A stretch of DNA of 49,670 nt from positions 1-49,670 of the IMG/VR virus record IMGVR_UViG_3300022542_000604; one strand, 5' to 3'. Under the pieces are notes generated by a model. The model did not search any database. It saw only the letters and a list, made by a program, of their open reading frames with translations, and was not told the DNA's origin. Of the stretch, positions 37,061 through 47,700 are shown piece by piece (the stretch's first letter is position 1; each line of letters begins with the position of its first letter). Source of the DNA: a virus. The translations under genes and the position numbers were made by a program.

Positions 37061-38539
37061 ATGAAAAAATTCTTACTTGCAATAATTCTTGTGGTGATAT
37101 CGCCTTTGATTGCTTGGGGCGCAGGGGCTTTTATCGGAAATGCCAAATTCCAGGCATTCGATTCTAATGGTGATCCTCTATCTGGGGGTAAAGTATATAC
37201 TTATAATTGTGGATCAGCTTCACCAAAGACAACCTACAGTGATAGAGCTTTGGGGAGTGCAAATGCTAATCCTGTTGTTTTGGACTCTCGGGGTGAGTGC
37301 GATATTTATACTACAGGATGTATTAAGATTATTCTTAAAACCTCGGCTGATGTTACTATTTGGACGGTTGATAATTTCGGGGGTGTAGGTGAATCCTTTA
37401 TACAAGACGCCGATGGCGATACAAAGGTAGATGTTGAAGAAAGCACAGATGAGGATATTGTAAGAATTGTTTGTGGGGGAACAGAACAAATCATTTTCCA
37501 GGATGGTTCAATGGTCCCGACAACAAATGACGATATCATAATAGGCTCAGAAGCCAAAAAAATCAAGGAAGTTAAAACCCTTAAAGTATCCGGTGATGCC
37601 TTTCCTGGATTTCTCATCCGACCTAAATTCACATATGTTGAATCTCTTGACTACACTTCAGGTGGGCCTCATGAATTAGTTGTAGGTGATACAGTCGAGG
37701 GAGAAACTGGTGGGGGCACTGGCTATATAGCCCATATCACATTAACAAGCGGCACATGGTCTGGTGAAGACGCTGCCGGTGTAATTTACCTTCATACCCG
37801 CAATGCGACTGCTTTTCAGTCTGAAACCTTAAAAGACAACGGTAATTTGAATTGTGCTTCTATTGCGGCAGCATCTAAAAAAGATTCTATCCTTATGTCA
37901 CCTTTTGTTTATCACCATAATGGAACCACAGAACAATTGCTCTATTCGGATTCCAATATCCCTTTTGAGTTCGCTAATTTAGGAACAAGTGACTGGTCTT
38001 ACTTGTATTTTGATGATTCAGCTATTGTCACGGCGGCCACGAATTTAATTAGTGCGACTGAACTCATTGATGCAGTCACAGAACCTTCACCTTCGGAGGC
38101 AAAGCATGGGGAATATAACGGAGAGGATAAGTGCTTTTTTGCTGTATTAACAGATGGTGCGGATAATATTCTTGAGTTTTTCCATGATGGGTTAGATTAT
38201 GTCGGATATGCCGATGAAATTGCTGAAAGCACAAATGTTGACCCAGATACAACTTGGACAGATGAGACTTTAATTTTGCCTTCATTTTGTATTTCTGCAA
38301 TAGTCGTATTTTATCATGACTTTGGAGATCAGTCTACATGGCTAAGATATAGAACAAACGGCCAAACAGGGACAACTGGTCGTAGAATAGTAGGAGCTAA
38401 TGCGACAACAGATCCTACATCAGCTATTGTAAAGGTAATTACCGATACATCTCAAAAAATAGAAATAAAGATGGATGATGCAGGAACCAATACTTGTGAT
38501 ATGTGGACACAAGGATGGTTTTTTCCAAATGGTATGTAA
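37061..38539 (+). CDS. Tail fibre/spike-like protein with signal peptide (492 aa)
   Basis: GGAGG before the ATG. A Sec-type signal starts the protein (MKKFLLAIILVVISPLIAWG). Residues ~20-110 match a tail-protein head domain common in phages: KFQAFDSNGDPLSGGKVYTY, SDRALGSANANPVVLDSRGE, IWTVDNFGG. Residues ~200-266 are the same Gly/Thr beta module as in the gp4-like adaptor (VGDTVEGETGGG ... LTSGTWSGEDAAG). The C-terminus (~270-492) is beta-rich and polar. Likely a virion tail or baseplate fibre; the export signal is unexplained. Confidence 0.6.
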   Translation: MKKFLLAIILVVISPLIAWGAGAFIGNAKFQAFDSNGDPLSGGKVYTYNCGSASPKTTYSDRALGSANANPVVLDSRGECDIYTTGCIKIILKTSADVTIWTVDNFGGVGESFIQDADGDTKVDVEESTDEDIVRIVCGGTEQIIFQDGSMVPTTNDDIIIGSEAKKIKEVKTLKVSGDAFPGFLIRPKFTYVESLDYTSGGPHELVVGDTVEGETGGGTGYIAHITLTSGTWSGEDAAGVIYLHTRNATAFQSETLKDNGNLNCASIAAASKKDSILMSPFVYHHNGTTEQLLYSDSNIPFEFANLGTSDWSYLYFDDSAIVTAATNLISATELIDAVTEPSPSEAKHGEYNGEDKCFFAVLTDGADNILEFFHDGLDYVGYADEIAESTNVDPDTTWTDETLILPSFCISAIVVFYHDFGDQSTWLRYRTNGQTGTTGRRIVGANATTDPTSAIVKVITDTSQKIEIKMDDAGTNTCDMWTQGWFFPNGM

Positions 38540-38839
38540 ATGGCTAAACGTTCACCATTAAATAGTAGATCAAAATTATTCGAGACTTTGTTTGATGCTC
38601 AAGGCAGACCTATTGTTCAAGGGTCATTATCCAGTGAGTTTCTATTATTTGTAAATCAATTTTTGACACAGGCTGAAACACAAGCTGATGTAGCAGCTTC
38701 AGAATCGCATACAATAGCAGATACGGGGGAAACTGTTGATAGGTCTGATATTGAAGATAAATTAGATGCTTTAGGGATAGAAATAAATAAGGTTAATGAT
38801 TTAATTGATAAACTCCAAGTGGCAAAACAGATGGAATAA
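38540..38839 (+). CDS. Small helical protein (99 aa)
   Basis: The ATG abuts the preceding stop. Thr/Gln/Ala-rich middle (LTQAETQADVAASESH) and a C-terminal coiled coil (DIEDKLDALGIEINKVNDLI). Probably a structural or chaperone protein of the tail block. The stop overlaps the next ATG by one base. Confidence 0.55.
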   Translation: MAKRSPLNSRSKLFETLFDAQGRPIVQGSLSSEFLLFVNQFLTQAETQADVAASESHTIADTGETVDRSDIEDKLDALGIEINKVNDLIDKLQVAKQME

Positions 38840-39315
38840 TGGATGACCTAAAAGTAAAGGAAATATTTTCGAGTATAACAAGTAAGTATCCTTCACTGTA
38901 TGATCTTGAAAAAGAATTAGCTAAGTTACCGGGAGCAACAACAGATGAAGGAGATGTTGGACATATATTTTCAGGGGGTGTGTATATAAGACAGCTTACA
39001 ATGCCTAAAGACACTTTAGCTGTAGGGAAGAGACACAGGTTTGCGACGTGCAATATGTTAATGAAAGGTGAAGTATCTGTGTATATGGGCGAGGACATGC
39101 CAGTACAGAGAATAAAAGCACCTTTTCATTTTACATCCCCACCCATGACAAAAAAGATGTGTTACTTTCATGAAGATAGTATTTTTATGAATCTACATCC
39201 TACGGAAGAAACTGATTTAGAAAAGATTGAAAATCATTTTATAATCCCGGAAGAAGAATACTTACTACTTTCTTCTGGCGATATTACTAAAATTGAAGAA
39301 GGAGAAATAAAATGA
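38839..39315 (+). CDS. Cupin-like phage protein (158 aa)
   Basis: The one-base overlap with the previous gene and the order FSGGVYIRQLTMPKDTLAVG, HRFATCNMLMKGEVSVYMGE, IKAPFHFTSPP, KMCYFHEDSIFMNLHPT are typical of a small phage double-stranded beta-helix (cupin-like) family. Metal-ligand His residues are present (His in KRH and FHEDS and LHP). Role in the virion block is unknown. Confidence 0.6.
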   Translation: MDDLKVKEIFSSITSKYPSLYDLEKELAKLPGATTDEGDVGHIFSGGVYIRQLTMPKDTLAVGKRHRFATCNMLMKGEVSVYMGEDMPVQRIKAPFHFTSPPMTKKMCYFHEDSIFMNLHPTEETDLEKIENHFIIPEEEYLLLSSGDITKIEEGEIK

Positions 39316-39932
39316 GTTGGATAGCAGTAGCAATAGGTGGATCAACATTAATTGGGGCTTATATAGGTTCAAAAGCAGCCAAGAAAGCAGCTAAAGCTCA
39401 AGTTAAAGGGGCTGGTCAAGCAACTCAGGCCCAACTTGAAATGTATTATCAGTCTCGTGAGGATTTAGCGCCATGGCGTGAAGGTGGGGAATGGGCTTTA
39501 GGTGAATTGCGTGCTCTGATAGAAGCAGGCCCAGGTGAATATACTGAAAGTCCCGGATATCAATTTCGGCTTGGTGAAGGTATAAAGGCTCGTGAGCGCG
39601 GGGCCGCTGCCAAGGGTAATGTGCTATCCGGTGCTCAAACAAGAGATTTAACTAAGTTCGGTCAGGATTATGCTACTCAGGATTACGATAATTGGTTAAG
39701 ACAGTGGTATCAAAGCCTGACACCGTATCAGTCAATGGCTGGTCAAGGCCAAACTACAGCAGTTCAAACGGCTCAAATGGGACAGCAAACTGGATATGGT
39801 GTAGCTCAGAATTATCTTGCAGCCGGTCGAGCCAGAGCAAGTGGTTATATTGATCAGGCCAATGTTATGAGTGGAGCCATAGGTAGCGGTGTAGAAAATT
39901 ACTTGCTTTATGATTATTTAAAAAGGAATTAG
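39312..39932 (+). CDS. Ejection-type protein with N-terminal membrane segment (206 aa)
   Basis: An N-terminal hydrophobic segment (WIAVAIGGSTLIGAYIG) is followed by AAKKAAKAQVKGAGQATQAQ, Gly/Gln/Ala-rich sequence and GYQFRLGEGIKARERGAAAKG. This resembles the DNA-ejection/internal protein group of podoviruses (P22 gp7 or gp20-like). Such proteins leave the head with the DNA and form a channel across the cell envelope. Assignment by pattern and position. Confidence 0.6.
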   Translation: MSWIAVAIGGSTLIGAYIGSKAAKKAAKAQVKGAGQATQAQLEMYYQSREDLAPWREGGEWALGELRALIEAGPGEYTESPGYQFRLGEGIKARERGAAAKGNVLSGAQTRDLTKFGQDYATQDYDNWLRQWYQSLTPYQSMAGQGQTTAVQTAQMGQQTGYGVAQNYLAAGRARASGYIDQANVMSGAIGSGVENYLLYDYLKRN

Positions 39933-39943
39933 GGAGGAATCAA

Positions 39944-40840
39944 ATGGACGGTGTACCAACATTAAATATTCAATATCCTAATCTCGGTAATGTACTTGCT
40001 AAGGGCGCGACTATAAAGGGCCAGGAAGCCCGTAATGTGCTTACTCAAATGCAGATAGAAGGCTATCCCGAAGAGCGTAATTGGCTTAGGGAAAAGAGGG
40101 GTTATGTCAGGGAAGATAGAGCTATTGCAGCGGAAGAGAGAGAGCGAACGGCGGGTATTGCAACAGCAAAGGAAAAACGGGAAGCAGCAAAGCATGTGCA
40201 GGAGCTGGAAATAGGAGAACTTAAAAAGGAACAGATGGTCATGAAACAAATAAGGGACTGGCTTGCACAGATAGAAAATGTTGCTGATTATGCAAAGTTT
40301 GTAGAAGGAATAATTAGAAGGGGGGGCAGTCCTCCCGGAAAATTTAGAGATCCGTCTACTTTCCTTAATCCTGATGGTACACCTAATGAAGAGATGTTTG
40401 ACCAATATCAAAAGAATATGATTTTATCGGCGGACGACCATGTTGCAATAATTCTAGAGGAAATGAAAAAGAAAGAAGCTAAACCAACATATGACCATCA
40501 AACAATCTACGGACCTAAAGGTCAGACTAAAAGGGTGGCGATTAAAAAAGGGGATACTTATATACCGCCTGATGGTTGGAGTTTGACTAAGCCAGGTATA
40601 GAAGGTACGAAAAAGGAATATACCATCGCACAACGAATAGATGACGCAAGAGGATATTACAATTTTAAGAAAGGAACTTTGCTTGGCGATTTTGGGACTG
40701 TTAAAGAAGGAAAAGAAAAAGAATATGATAAGTTGTCAGAAAAATTAGCGGCGGACATAAGGGCTATAAAGGCCGGTAAAGAACCTTCTTATCTTAAAGA
40801 AAAAGAAATAACCTCGAAGTCTTGGAGAGATTATCAATAA
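39944..40840 (+). CDS. Internal virion/ejection protein (298 aa)
   Basis: GGAGG precedes the ATG. A long charged helix spans ~40-105 (REDRAIAAEERERTAG, KEKREAAKHVQELE), followed by mixed sequence and a basic C-terminus. Located between two likely ejection genes. It overlaps the next start by one base. Confidence 0.55.
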   Translation: MDGVPTLNIQYPNLGNVLAKGATIKGQEARNVLTQMQIEGYPEERNWLREKRGYVREDRAIAAEERERTAGIATAKEKREAAKHVQELEIGELKKEQMVMKQIRDWLAQIENVADYAKFVEGIIRRGGSPPGKFRDPSTFLNPDGTPNEEMFDQYQKNMILSADDHVAIILEEMKKKEAKPTYDHQTIYGPKGQTKRVAIKKGDTYIPPDGWSLTKPGIEGTKKEYTIAQRIDDARGYYNFKKGTLLGDFGTVKEGKEKEYDKLSEKLAADIRAIKAGKEPSYLKEKEITSKSWRDYQ

Positions 40841-43800
40841 TGCAAGAGATGTTTCAAGAATGGCAGAATGACGCCGAATTTCAAGCCTTGCCCCCTTCGG
40901 AAAAGGAAAAGGTGTATCTGAACTATTTTGACCAAGAATTGGCCGATGATGAATTTCTTGCATTAGGAAATAGTGAACAGAAAAGAATACAATCTAACTT
41001 TCTTAAATCTCTTGGAATTGAGATTGTATCTTCTAGAGAACCTATGACTATTGGGCTTACTCCTTTAGGGATATTAGACGATAAAGCATTATTTCCTGAT
41101 AAAGAACCAGAAGAAACAATATCTGATACATCAATAAAAGATGCTACTGTTTATGCTGGTAAACAAATAGTAGGTGCTGGTGAAGCTGCTCTATCTTTAG
41201 CAAGTGGTATGGCTCTTTATGTGCCGTCAAAGATTGCTGGATCTATTGGTGCAGCATTAGGTCAAGACCCTCGATTAGTAGAGGAATGGTTTCAGACAGA
41301 ATTTTTACCGGTTTACGAACCTTATACGGAGGCAGGCCAACAGGCAGTTATTCCTATTCAGAAATTATTTGAATGGGGTTTATTTCCTGCTAAAAAGATC
41401 GGTGAAATAGTCGAGGAAAAGACTGGTTCACGGGATGCTGGTTACACTGCTGAAACGGCAGCTGAATTTGCTACATTTGGTATAGTTGGTAGGGCGGTTA
41501 GAGCTGCTAAACCTAAAGCGAAGCCACCTAAAGTTGTTGAAAAAGTAAAAGGCAAAGAAAAATTACCACCTAAAGAAGAGTTACTGAAAGAAGTTGAGGA
41601 AAAGATTAAACAAGATAGGATGGATAAACTTTTTGAAGAAGAAATAAAACCTATTGAGAAACCCATTATAAAAGAAAAAGTAAAGCCTGTACCAAAGGCT
41701 GAGATGAAACCAAGAGTTAAAAAGAAACCCCCTGCCGCACTCGATACTATTAAGGAAAAGCCTATACTAAAGGATAAAGGACTACCCGAGGAAAAGATCG
41801 GTGTGGTGGGGGAAGTTGAAATAGGTGATGTTATTACCGATGGATTAATAAAAGGAGAAGTTCTTAGTACCGAAGGTACAATCAAATTTGGCAGAAAAGA
41901 TTTACCTGCTTTTAAAGTAAAAATTCTTACAGGACATGAGAAAGGCAAAACATCTTTAATAATCAAAGAGCAAATAGAGGGAGTTGAGAAACCCACCCCC
42001 AAGCCAGTAAAGGTAAAAGAGCCTGAATTATTATATCATGGTGCTAATGAGGCTGGAGCAAAGATTATTAAGAAACAAGGATATTTAGGTGGTCATACTG
42101 ACCGTGTATTCTTAACCCCATCCAAGCAATTAGCGGAAGGATATGCTAAGTCTGAAGGTAAAGGGGGAAAGGTTTTTGCAATTAAAAAGTCTGATTTGCC
42201 CGCTGAATTATTGAGAGAAGAAGGTGGCCCTCTTTCTATTCCACAAAAACAACTTCAGGATTTACGTATACCAATTTATAAACCTAAACCCACCCCCAAG
42301 CCAGTGAAGTTGAAGGCTAAAGAGCCTGTAAAACCCAAGAAAGTTGAGCCACGTGTGGCTGAGGAAGTCAAGGAAGCCGTTAAAGTAAAGCCGGAAGAGG
42401 TTACAACCGAATTTGGTGGCTTACAACACATATACGAAGCAATATTTCCCCCTAAGTCAAAGAAAGCCCCTGTCCCTGTAAAAGTTCCTAAAGAAATTAA
42501 ACAGCCGGAACAAAAACGGGCATATAAACTTTGGAAGGAGTTCTGGACACCTTTTAGTACAGTTCCTAAAGGCAAAGAAGCCCTCTTTGCAAGATCTAAG
42601 GCTATGGGTGATTTGGCGCGAGTAGAACGATTTATTGATAGATTATTCAAACGGTTTGATAAATTTCCTGATGATGTCAAAATGGATGGCTTTAAATATC
42701 TTGATGGTCAAATTCCTAAAGAGGTATTACCGACAGACAGTATAAGAATAATAGAAAGCATTAGGCAACGCACTAAAACTATTGGCCGAATGCTTGTCAA
42801 ACGAAATATTATCACACAAGAACAGTTTAATAAGCTCAAAGGAAAGTATATTCATTATATGTATGCAAAGCATGTACTTGGAGATGATGTTATTGTTAAT
42901 GTTATGCCAACTGGAAAGTTAAACTTGTCTTACGCAAAACCACGTAAAAAATTAAGTGCTACAGACAAGAAAGTTTTAGGCCAGATTGAAGATATGGCTG
43001 TAGCTGTTCCTGTTGGTATGGGTAAAGCCTTAACAGACATTATGAAGTATGACTACTTGGATATTTTATCAAAAAAAGAGCTTGGTCTAGTATGGGAACC
43101 GTCAATTGTAAAAGTACCTATTGGTAAAGATGGTAAACCTGTTGAAATGAGTATTGGGAAGCTCGTTGATGAGGTTAAGGTTTATAAAAAAATGGTTCAG
43201 GAAATGCCATCCTCGGAAATCAAAGCCCGATATGAAACATTAAGAACAGCATTAGATAAAGCCGAAGCAGAAATGGGTGAAATACCAAAGGATTTTGCAC
43301 AGTTACCAAATATAAAAACTTGGGGGCCATTAGCTGGTGCATATATAAGAAAACCTATCTTTGATGATATTGTTCCTCTTATGAAGAACTGGCAGAATAG
43401 AGGTGCATTATTTGAGCAGTTTGTCAAAATAGAACAGCAAGGCATGGCACTATTTAAAATGGGTAAAGTGGCCCTCAACCTACCTACTGCCGCGAGAAAT
43501 GCTGTCACTGCTTTAATTATCCAAAATAATATGAGGGGTAGAGCATTAGGTAAAATACCCGGAGACATTGTAAATGCTTGTAGATCAGTATTGGCAAAAG
43601 ATAAATATCATGAAGAAGCATTTAGACATGGACTTTTTAAACATAACTGGTCAGTTACAGAAATTAATGAAATATTGAATACGTTTGCCACGACTAAACC
43701 TGGCGGGGTGTATGCAAACATTTTAGGAAACGTTAAGGAGCTTTCTAAATATTATGGCAAAATTGATGATTTAGGAAAACATAGCATTTATGTTCAGATG

Positions 43801-44703
43801 CGAAAAGCGGGTAATCCTGTAGACGTTTCTATTCTTGACGCTGCTAAGTGGGGTATGGATTATAGTCTTGCATCTCGCTCTGTGAAGCATTTAAGGCAAC
43901 ACATGGTACCTTTCATATCATACCAATATAAAATTGCACCACTTATCGCCGAGAGCCTTGCGAAGCGCCCCTGGGTAATTGGGAAGTTTGCTGTTGGCAT
44001 CCCAACCCTTGCTGTTGCGGCAACTATGGCTATGCACGATTTAACAGATAAAGACTGGAAAAAACTACTAAAGCAGCTTCCATCGTATATAAAGAAAAGC
44101 GGATCTTATGTGATTATGCCCTGGAAATCACCAGAGGGAATGTGGCAATGGGTGAATCTTGAATATTTTTTCCCTTGGGGGAATCAACTTGGTATATTAA
44201 GAGATTTAAAGGAAGGGGATATTGGTCCTGCTATTAAACAATTAGGTATTTCTAATCCTTACCTCAGTACTCTTCAAATGGTCACAAGCGTTTTTGGAGA
44301 CTCCCCCCCTAAACATCCATATTTTGGAAGTGATATTTATAATCGTCTTGATCCTGCATATGTTAAAGCAGGTAAAATGGTGGAGGCCATAGCATTTACA
44401 TGGGCGCCTTCGATGTTAAGCCGGAAAGGGGCATTAGGATATAGTTATAGTGCTGCTTTTCAAGGTGAAGATAAATGGGGCCGAAAAGTTACACCTGCAC
44501 AAGCAATAGCTCGTTGGTTTGGAATTAATATTGTTACTATAAGCCCGAAACAGACAAAAGTTATAAAGAGAGCCAAGATAAAACAATTAAGAACTGATCT
44601 TTATAGGATTATGACAGATCCACGGAAAGGCAAATCAGAAAAAAAGAGGGCTAGGGCAACTTATAGAGAAAAGAAAAAGCTTATTGAAAAAAATTTAGAT
44701 TAA
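40840..44703 (+). CDS. Large internal virion protein with ADP-ribosyltransferase-like segment (1287 aa)
   Basis: The start at 40840 follows GGAGA and overlaps the previous stop. Residues ~100-150 are hydrophobic Gly/Ala-rich (GAGEAALSLASGMALYVPSK). Residues ~220-330 are Lys/Pro/Glu low complexity. Residues ~394-450 read LLYHGANEAGAKIIKKQG, VFLTPSKQLAEGYAKSE and GKVFAIKKSDLP, the order of the beta-sheet core of ADP-ribosyltransferase-like (ART) proteins. The rest (~530-1287) is a long mixed helical domain with hydrophobic stretches near 1040-1080. Large internal proteins of this kind are ejected with DNA in podoviruses. Whether the ART-like part is active is unknown. Confidence 0.6.
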   Translation: MQEMFQEWQNDAEFQALPPSEKEKVYLNYFDQELADDEFLALGNSEQKRIQSNFLKSLGIEIVSSREPMTIGLTPLGILDDKALFPDKEPEETISDTSIKDATVYAGKQIVGAGEAALSLASGMALYVPSKIAGSIGAALGQDPRLVEEWFQTEFLPVYEPYTEAGQQAVIPIQKLFEWGLFPAKKIGEIVEEKTGSRDAGYTAETAAEFATFGIVGRAVRAAKPKAKPPKVVEKVKGKEKLPPKEELLKEVEEKIKQDRMDKLFEEEIKPIEKPIIKEKVKPVPKAEMKPRVKKKPPAALDTIKEKPILKDKGLPEEKIGVVGEVEIGDVITDGLIKGEVLSTEGTIKFGRKDLPAFKVKILTGHEKGKTSLIIKEQIEGVEKPTPKPVKVKEPELLYHGANEAGAKIIKKQGYLGGHTDRVFLTPSKQLAEGYAKSEGKGGKVFAIKKSDLPAELLREEGGPLSIPQKQLQDLRIPIYKPKPTPKPVKLKAKEPVKPKKVEPRVAEEVKEAVKVKPEEVTTEFGGLQHIYEAIFPPKSKKAPVPVKVPKEIKQPEQKRAYKLWKEFWTPFSTVPKGKEALFARSKAMGDLARVERFIDRLFKRFDKFPDDVKMDGFKYLDGQIPKEVLPTDSIRIIESIRQRTKTIGRMLVKRNIITQEQFNKLKGKYIHYMYAKHVLGDDVIVNVMPTGKLNLSYAKPRKKLSATDKKVLGQIEDMAVAVPVGMGKALTDIMKYDYLDILSKKELGLVWEPSIVKVPIGKDGKPVEMSIGKLVDEVKVYKKMVQEMPSSEIKARYETLRTALDKAEAEMGEIPKDFAQLPNIKTWGPLAGAYIRKPIFDDIVPLMKNWQNRGALFEQFVKIEQQGMALFKMGKVALNLPTAARNAVTALIIQNNMRGRALGKIPGDIVNACRSVLAKDKYHEEAFRHGLFKHNWSVTEINEILNTFATTKPGGVYANILGNVKELSKYYGKIDDLGKHSIYVQMRKAGNPVDVSILDAAKWGMDYSLASRSVKHLRQHMVPFISYQYKIAPLIAESLAKRPWVIGKFAVGIPTLAVAATMAMHDLTDKDWKKLLKQLPSYIKKSGSYVIMPWKSPEGMWQWVNLEYFFPWGNQLGILRDLKEGDIGPAIKQLGISNPYLSTLQMVTSVFGDSPPKHPYFGSDIYNRLDPAYVKAGKMVEAIAFTWAPSMLSRKGALGYSYSAAFQGEDKWGRKVTPAQAIARWFGINIVTISPKQTKVIKRAKIKQLRTDLYRIMTDPRKGKSEKKRARATYREKKKLIEKNLD

Positions 44704-44715
44704 GGACGTAAATTA

Positions 44716-47700
44716 GTGAAACTAATCCTAATACTTATAGCTATTCTATTACTCCTATGCTCTCAGGCGTGGGCGACTCCTTACTTTGTTCGCGATGATG
44801 GTAATGATGGTAATGACGGCACAACTGACGCTCAGGCTTGGTTGACCCTTAGTTATGCTTCTGCTCAAATGGGTTCAAAAAGTGCAGGAGACGATCTATA
44901 CCTTAAATGCGATGATGTGTGGGCAAGTCAGAAAATTACAATTGATTGGGATGGAGTTGATTCTAATAATCCGTCTGTGATTGGGGCTTATTACGGAAAC
45001 GGTACAATCGGTGTAAGTGGTAATAAGCCTATAATTGGTGGAAGTAGTCATACGTATCCAGGTCAATATGAGGCTCTTATATATGGAGAAGGGATAGACT
45101 ATGTGACTATTAAAAATATCAGACTGGCAAACTCTTATTCTAACGGTATCTATCTAACAGGCCATGCAACACGAGGACATTCGACTAATCTTATTGTGGA
45201 AGATTGCTGGACATACCATAACGGTAAAAATGGTATTTTCATGGGTACAACTGGCTCACACGAATACGGAGTTCAAGACAGTATTATTCGAGATAACCTT
45301 TGTGAACGCGACGATTATGATGGTATTTTGGCTGGCTCAGTTTCTTCAATTACTATAAACGGAGCATTTAAAGATAACACGACAAAGAATATTTTGATTC
45401 AGGGAAATACCGTAATACAGGGAACCGAAGGAATAGGTATTTATAAAACCGCCTGCGACATAATTGTTGAATATAATATAGTCCGAGATGGACAAATTTA
45501 TCATATTTATGTGGCAGGTGGATCACATCATATTACTATTCGACATAACTTGGTATACGAAAGCACAAGTGATAGAGATAGTTCAGCTGATAGCCTTATA
45601 GTAATGAACAATGAGTGTTATCAGAATATCCCGCCCAGATCGACCGGCGATCTTGAAATTTACGGAAACCTAATAGCCAGTGGTTCACATGGCATACAGT
45701 TAGAAAATAATTGTGCGTCTGAGGGTCTAATCCCATCTAATATTAACATTTACAATAATACAATAGTGGACTGTGATGCAAATTTTTATATTTATGGCAC
45801 ATGGAATGGAATAAACTCAAATATAAAGAATAATATTTCTTACACGATAGATGGTGGGTCTACTCATATAAATAATGCAAGTCCGACTGGTATTACATTC
45901 AGTCATAATAATTATGACGAAGATCCTGGGGGTAATGCTAATGACAATGCTGTAATTGGGGTGCCCGGTATATCCAAAACCTCTAACTGGCAGTCTCTTG
46001 TAGCTGGAGCGGTAGATGGAACTGAATTTAAACTTCTAGATACAAATAATTGTGAGGATGCCGGCCTTGATCTTGGTGGCACCCCTACGAATCCTTATTA
46101 TTATATCTTAGACCTTGATGATTCAGATTTTACTGCTTTTACCTTCGAGATTCTAAACCAAAACGATTATGGGGCTGGTTGGGAAATTGGCGGAGACGTT
46201 TACCAGTCTTCAGGTGAAGATCCCCCATCTAACAATGACTGTTCTTCTGCTATTGCTCATTATAAATTAGACGCTGATGTAGAGGATTCCACCACCAATA
46301 ATAATGACCTCACAGCCGTTGGGACACCTACATATAGTGGGAACGGTATTGTCTTGAATGGATCAAGTCAATATGCTCATATAACAAATCTAAGTGGAGA
46401 CATTGGTAGCGTAAGCCTTTTTGCCAATTTCAAATTTGATAATGCCTTTGCAGATGGTGAGACAGATCCTATCTGTGGTGAGTATGACTTCGGAGATAAT
46501 GAAAGGGTTTTTATTCTACTTATTGGGGATGCCACAGGTGCAGGCGACGGCAATGATGTGGTGCGGTTCAGGATTGGGCATACTAATGGCACAGGTAATG
46601 TTGCATTAGAAAGCACGTATGCTATGAGTCCGGGAACACAGTACTCTGTGCTTGCAACCTATGATACCGGGAATGACGATGCACATATTTATATTCATAA
46701 TCTGTCCGGTACAATTCTTAATGGTGCAAGCGGTGAAACAGATGCTACTTTATTAGATGCAAGTGTACAAAATGTTGAATCTACTCCTTTTGTTTTAGGC
46801 TCATTCTATGATAGTGGCAGCCCATTTGATTACTTTGATGGTACAATTTTTGAAGTAGCTATTTATGATAGTGAGAAATCACAGCAAGATGGGCAAGATT
46901 TTGCGCTTACCGAATATTCTGATGCTTCGGCTATTTCTGTACAGGGTATGTCGTCGGCTTGTGGTAATATCACGGCTGCTGGGGTTATGACTTGGGCTAT
47001 TGGTTGGGATAAAGAACCATATACAGAAGGCGGGGCTTGGACTATTGATGTTGACTTCGATTATCCAACTACAACACAGACTATGAACTATGTTGGAAAA
47101 TGGAACGATCAGGTAGGTTGGACAAATCATGTTGGGAATATTTGGAAAAAGACTACTTACATTGAACCTACGAGTGTTAAGGCAGATACTAATGTTTTGG
47201 CTGAAAACGACGGTAACTTTGCTACACTCGGGGCAAATGAATGGGATTGGGCATCAAGCATTTTATATGTCAATGTAGGTAGCGACCCGGACGATGACGT
47301 TATAACTCCTACACCCTGGGAAACCTATATTGCCATTGATACTCTGGCAGGTTGGAGGCAAAACAGTTTCGGAGACGCACAGATTGGAGCAGATATTACA
47401 CTCCCATCGGGTGTAACAATTACTGATATTCAGGATACAGCCGCTACTATTGTAGGAGCGTTGACTGGTTTAGGCACTTATCCGAGCAATACAGTGGCGA
47501 ATCCTAAATTGTCAACTGATCCCTGGGATTTGAGTGCAGGCGGTGATTATGCCACATTTGTAGCTTTTGATACAGCTATTTATAGTGTACCAGACGACAA
47601 CTTCGACTGTAATTTCACAGGTGATATAAACACTGACATTGCTGGCACGTCAGGCCATGAAATAGTGTTTACAGGTACAGTTACAGGTCAAGTTACGATT

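Noticed and set aside
41442-42002. 186-codon leftward frame opposite the large ejection protein
   Set aside because: It is Ser/Phe/Gly-rich low complexity complementary to a Lys/Pro/Glu-rich coding segment; a shadow frame.
42348-42359. GCCACGTGTGGC palindrome in a coding region
   Set aside because: It shares only the CACGTG core with parS and lies in a Pro/Lys-rich coding stretch; not a parS site.
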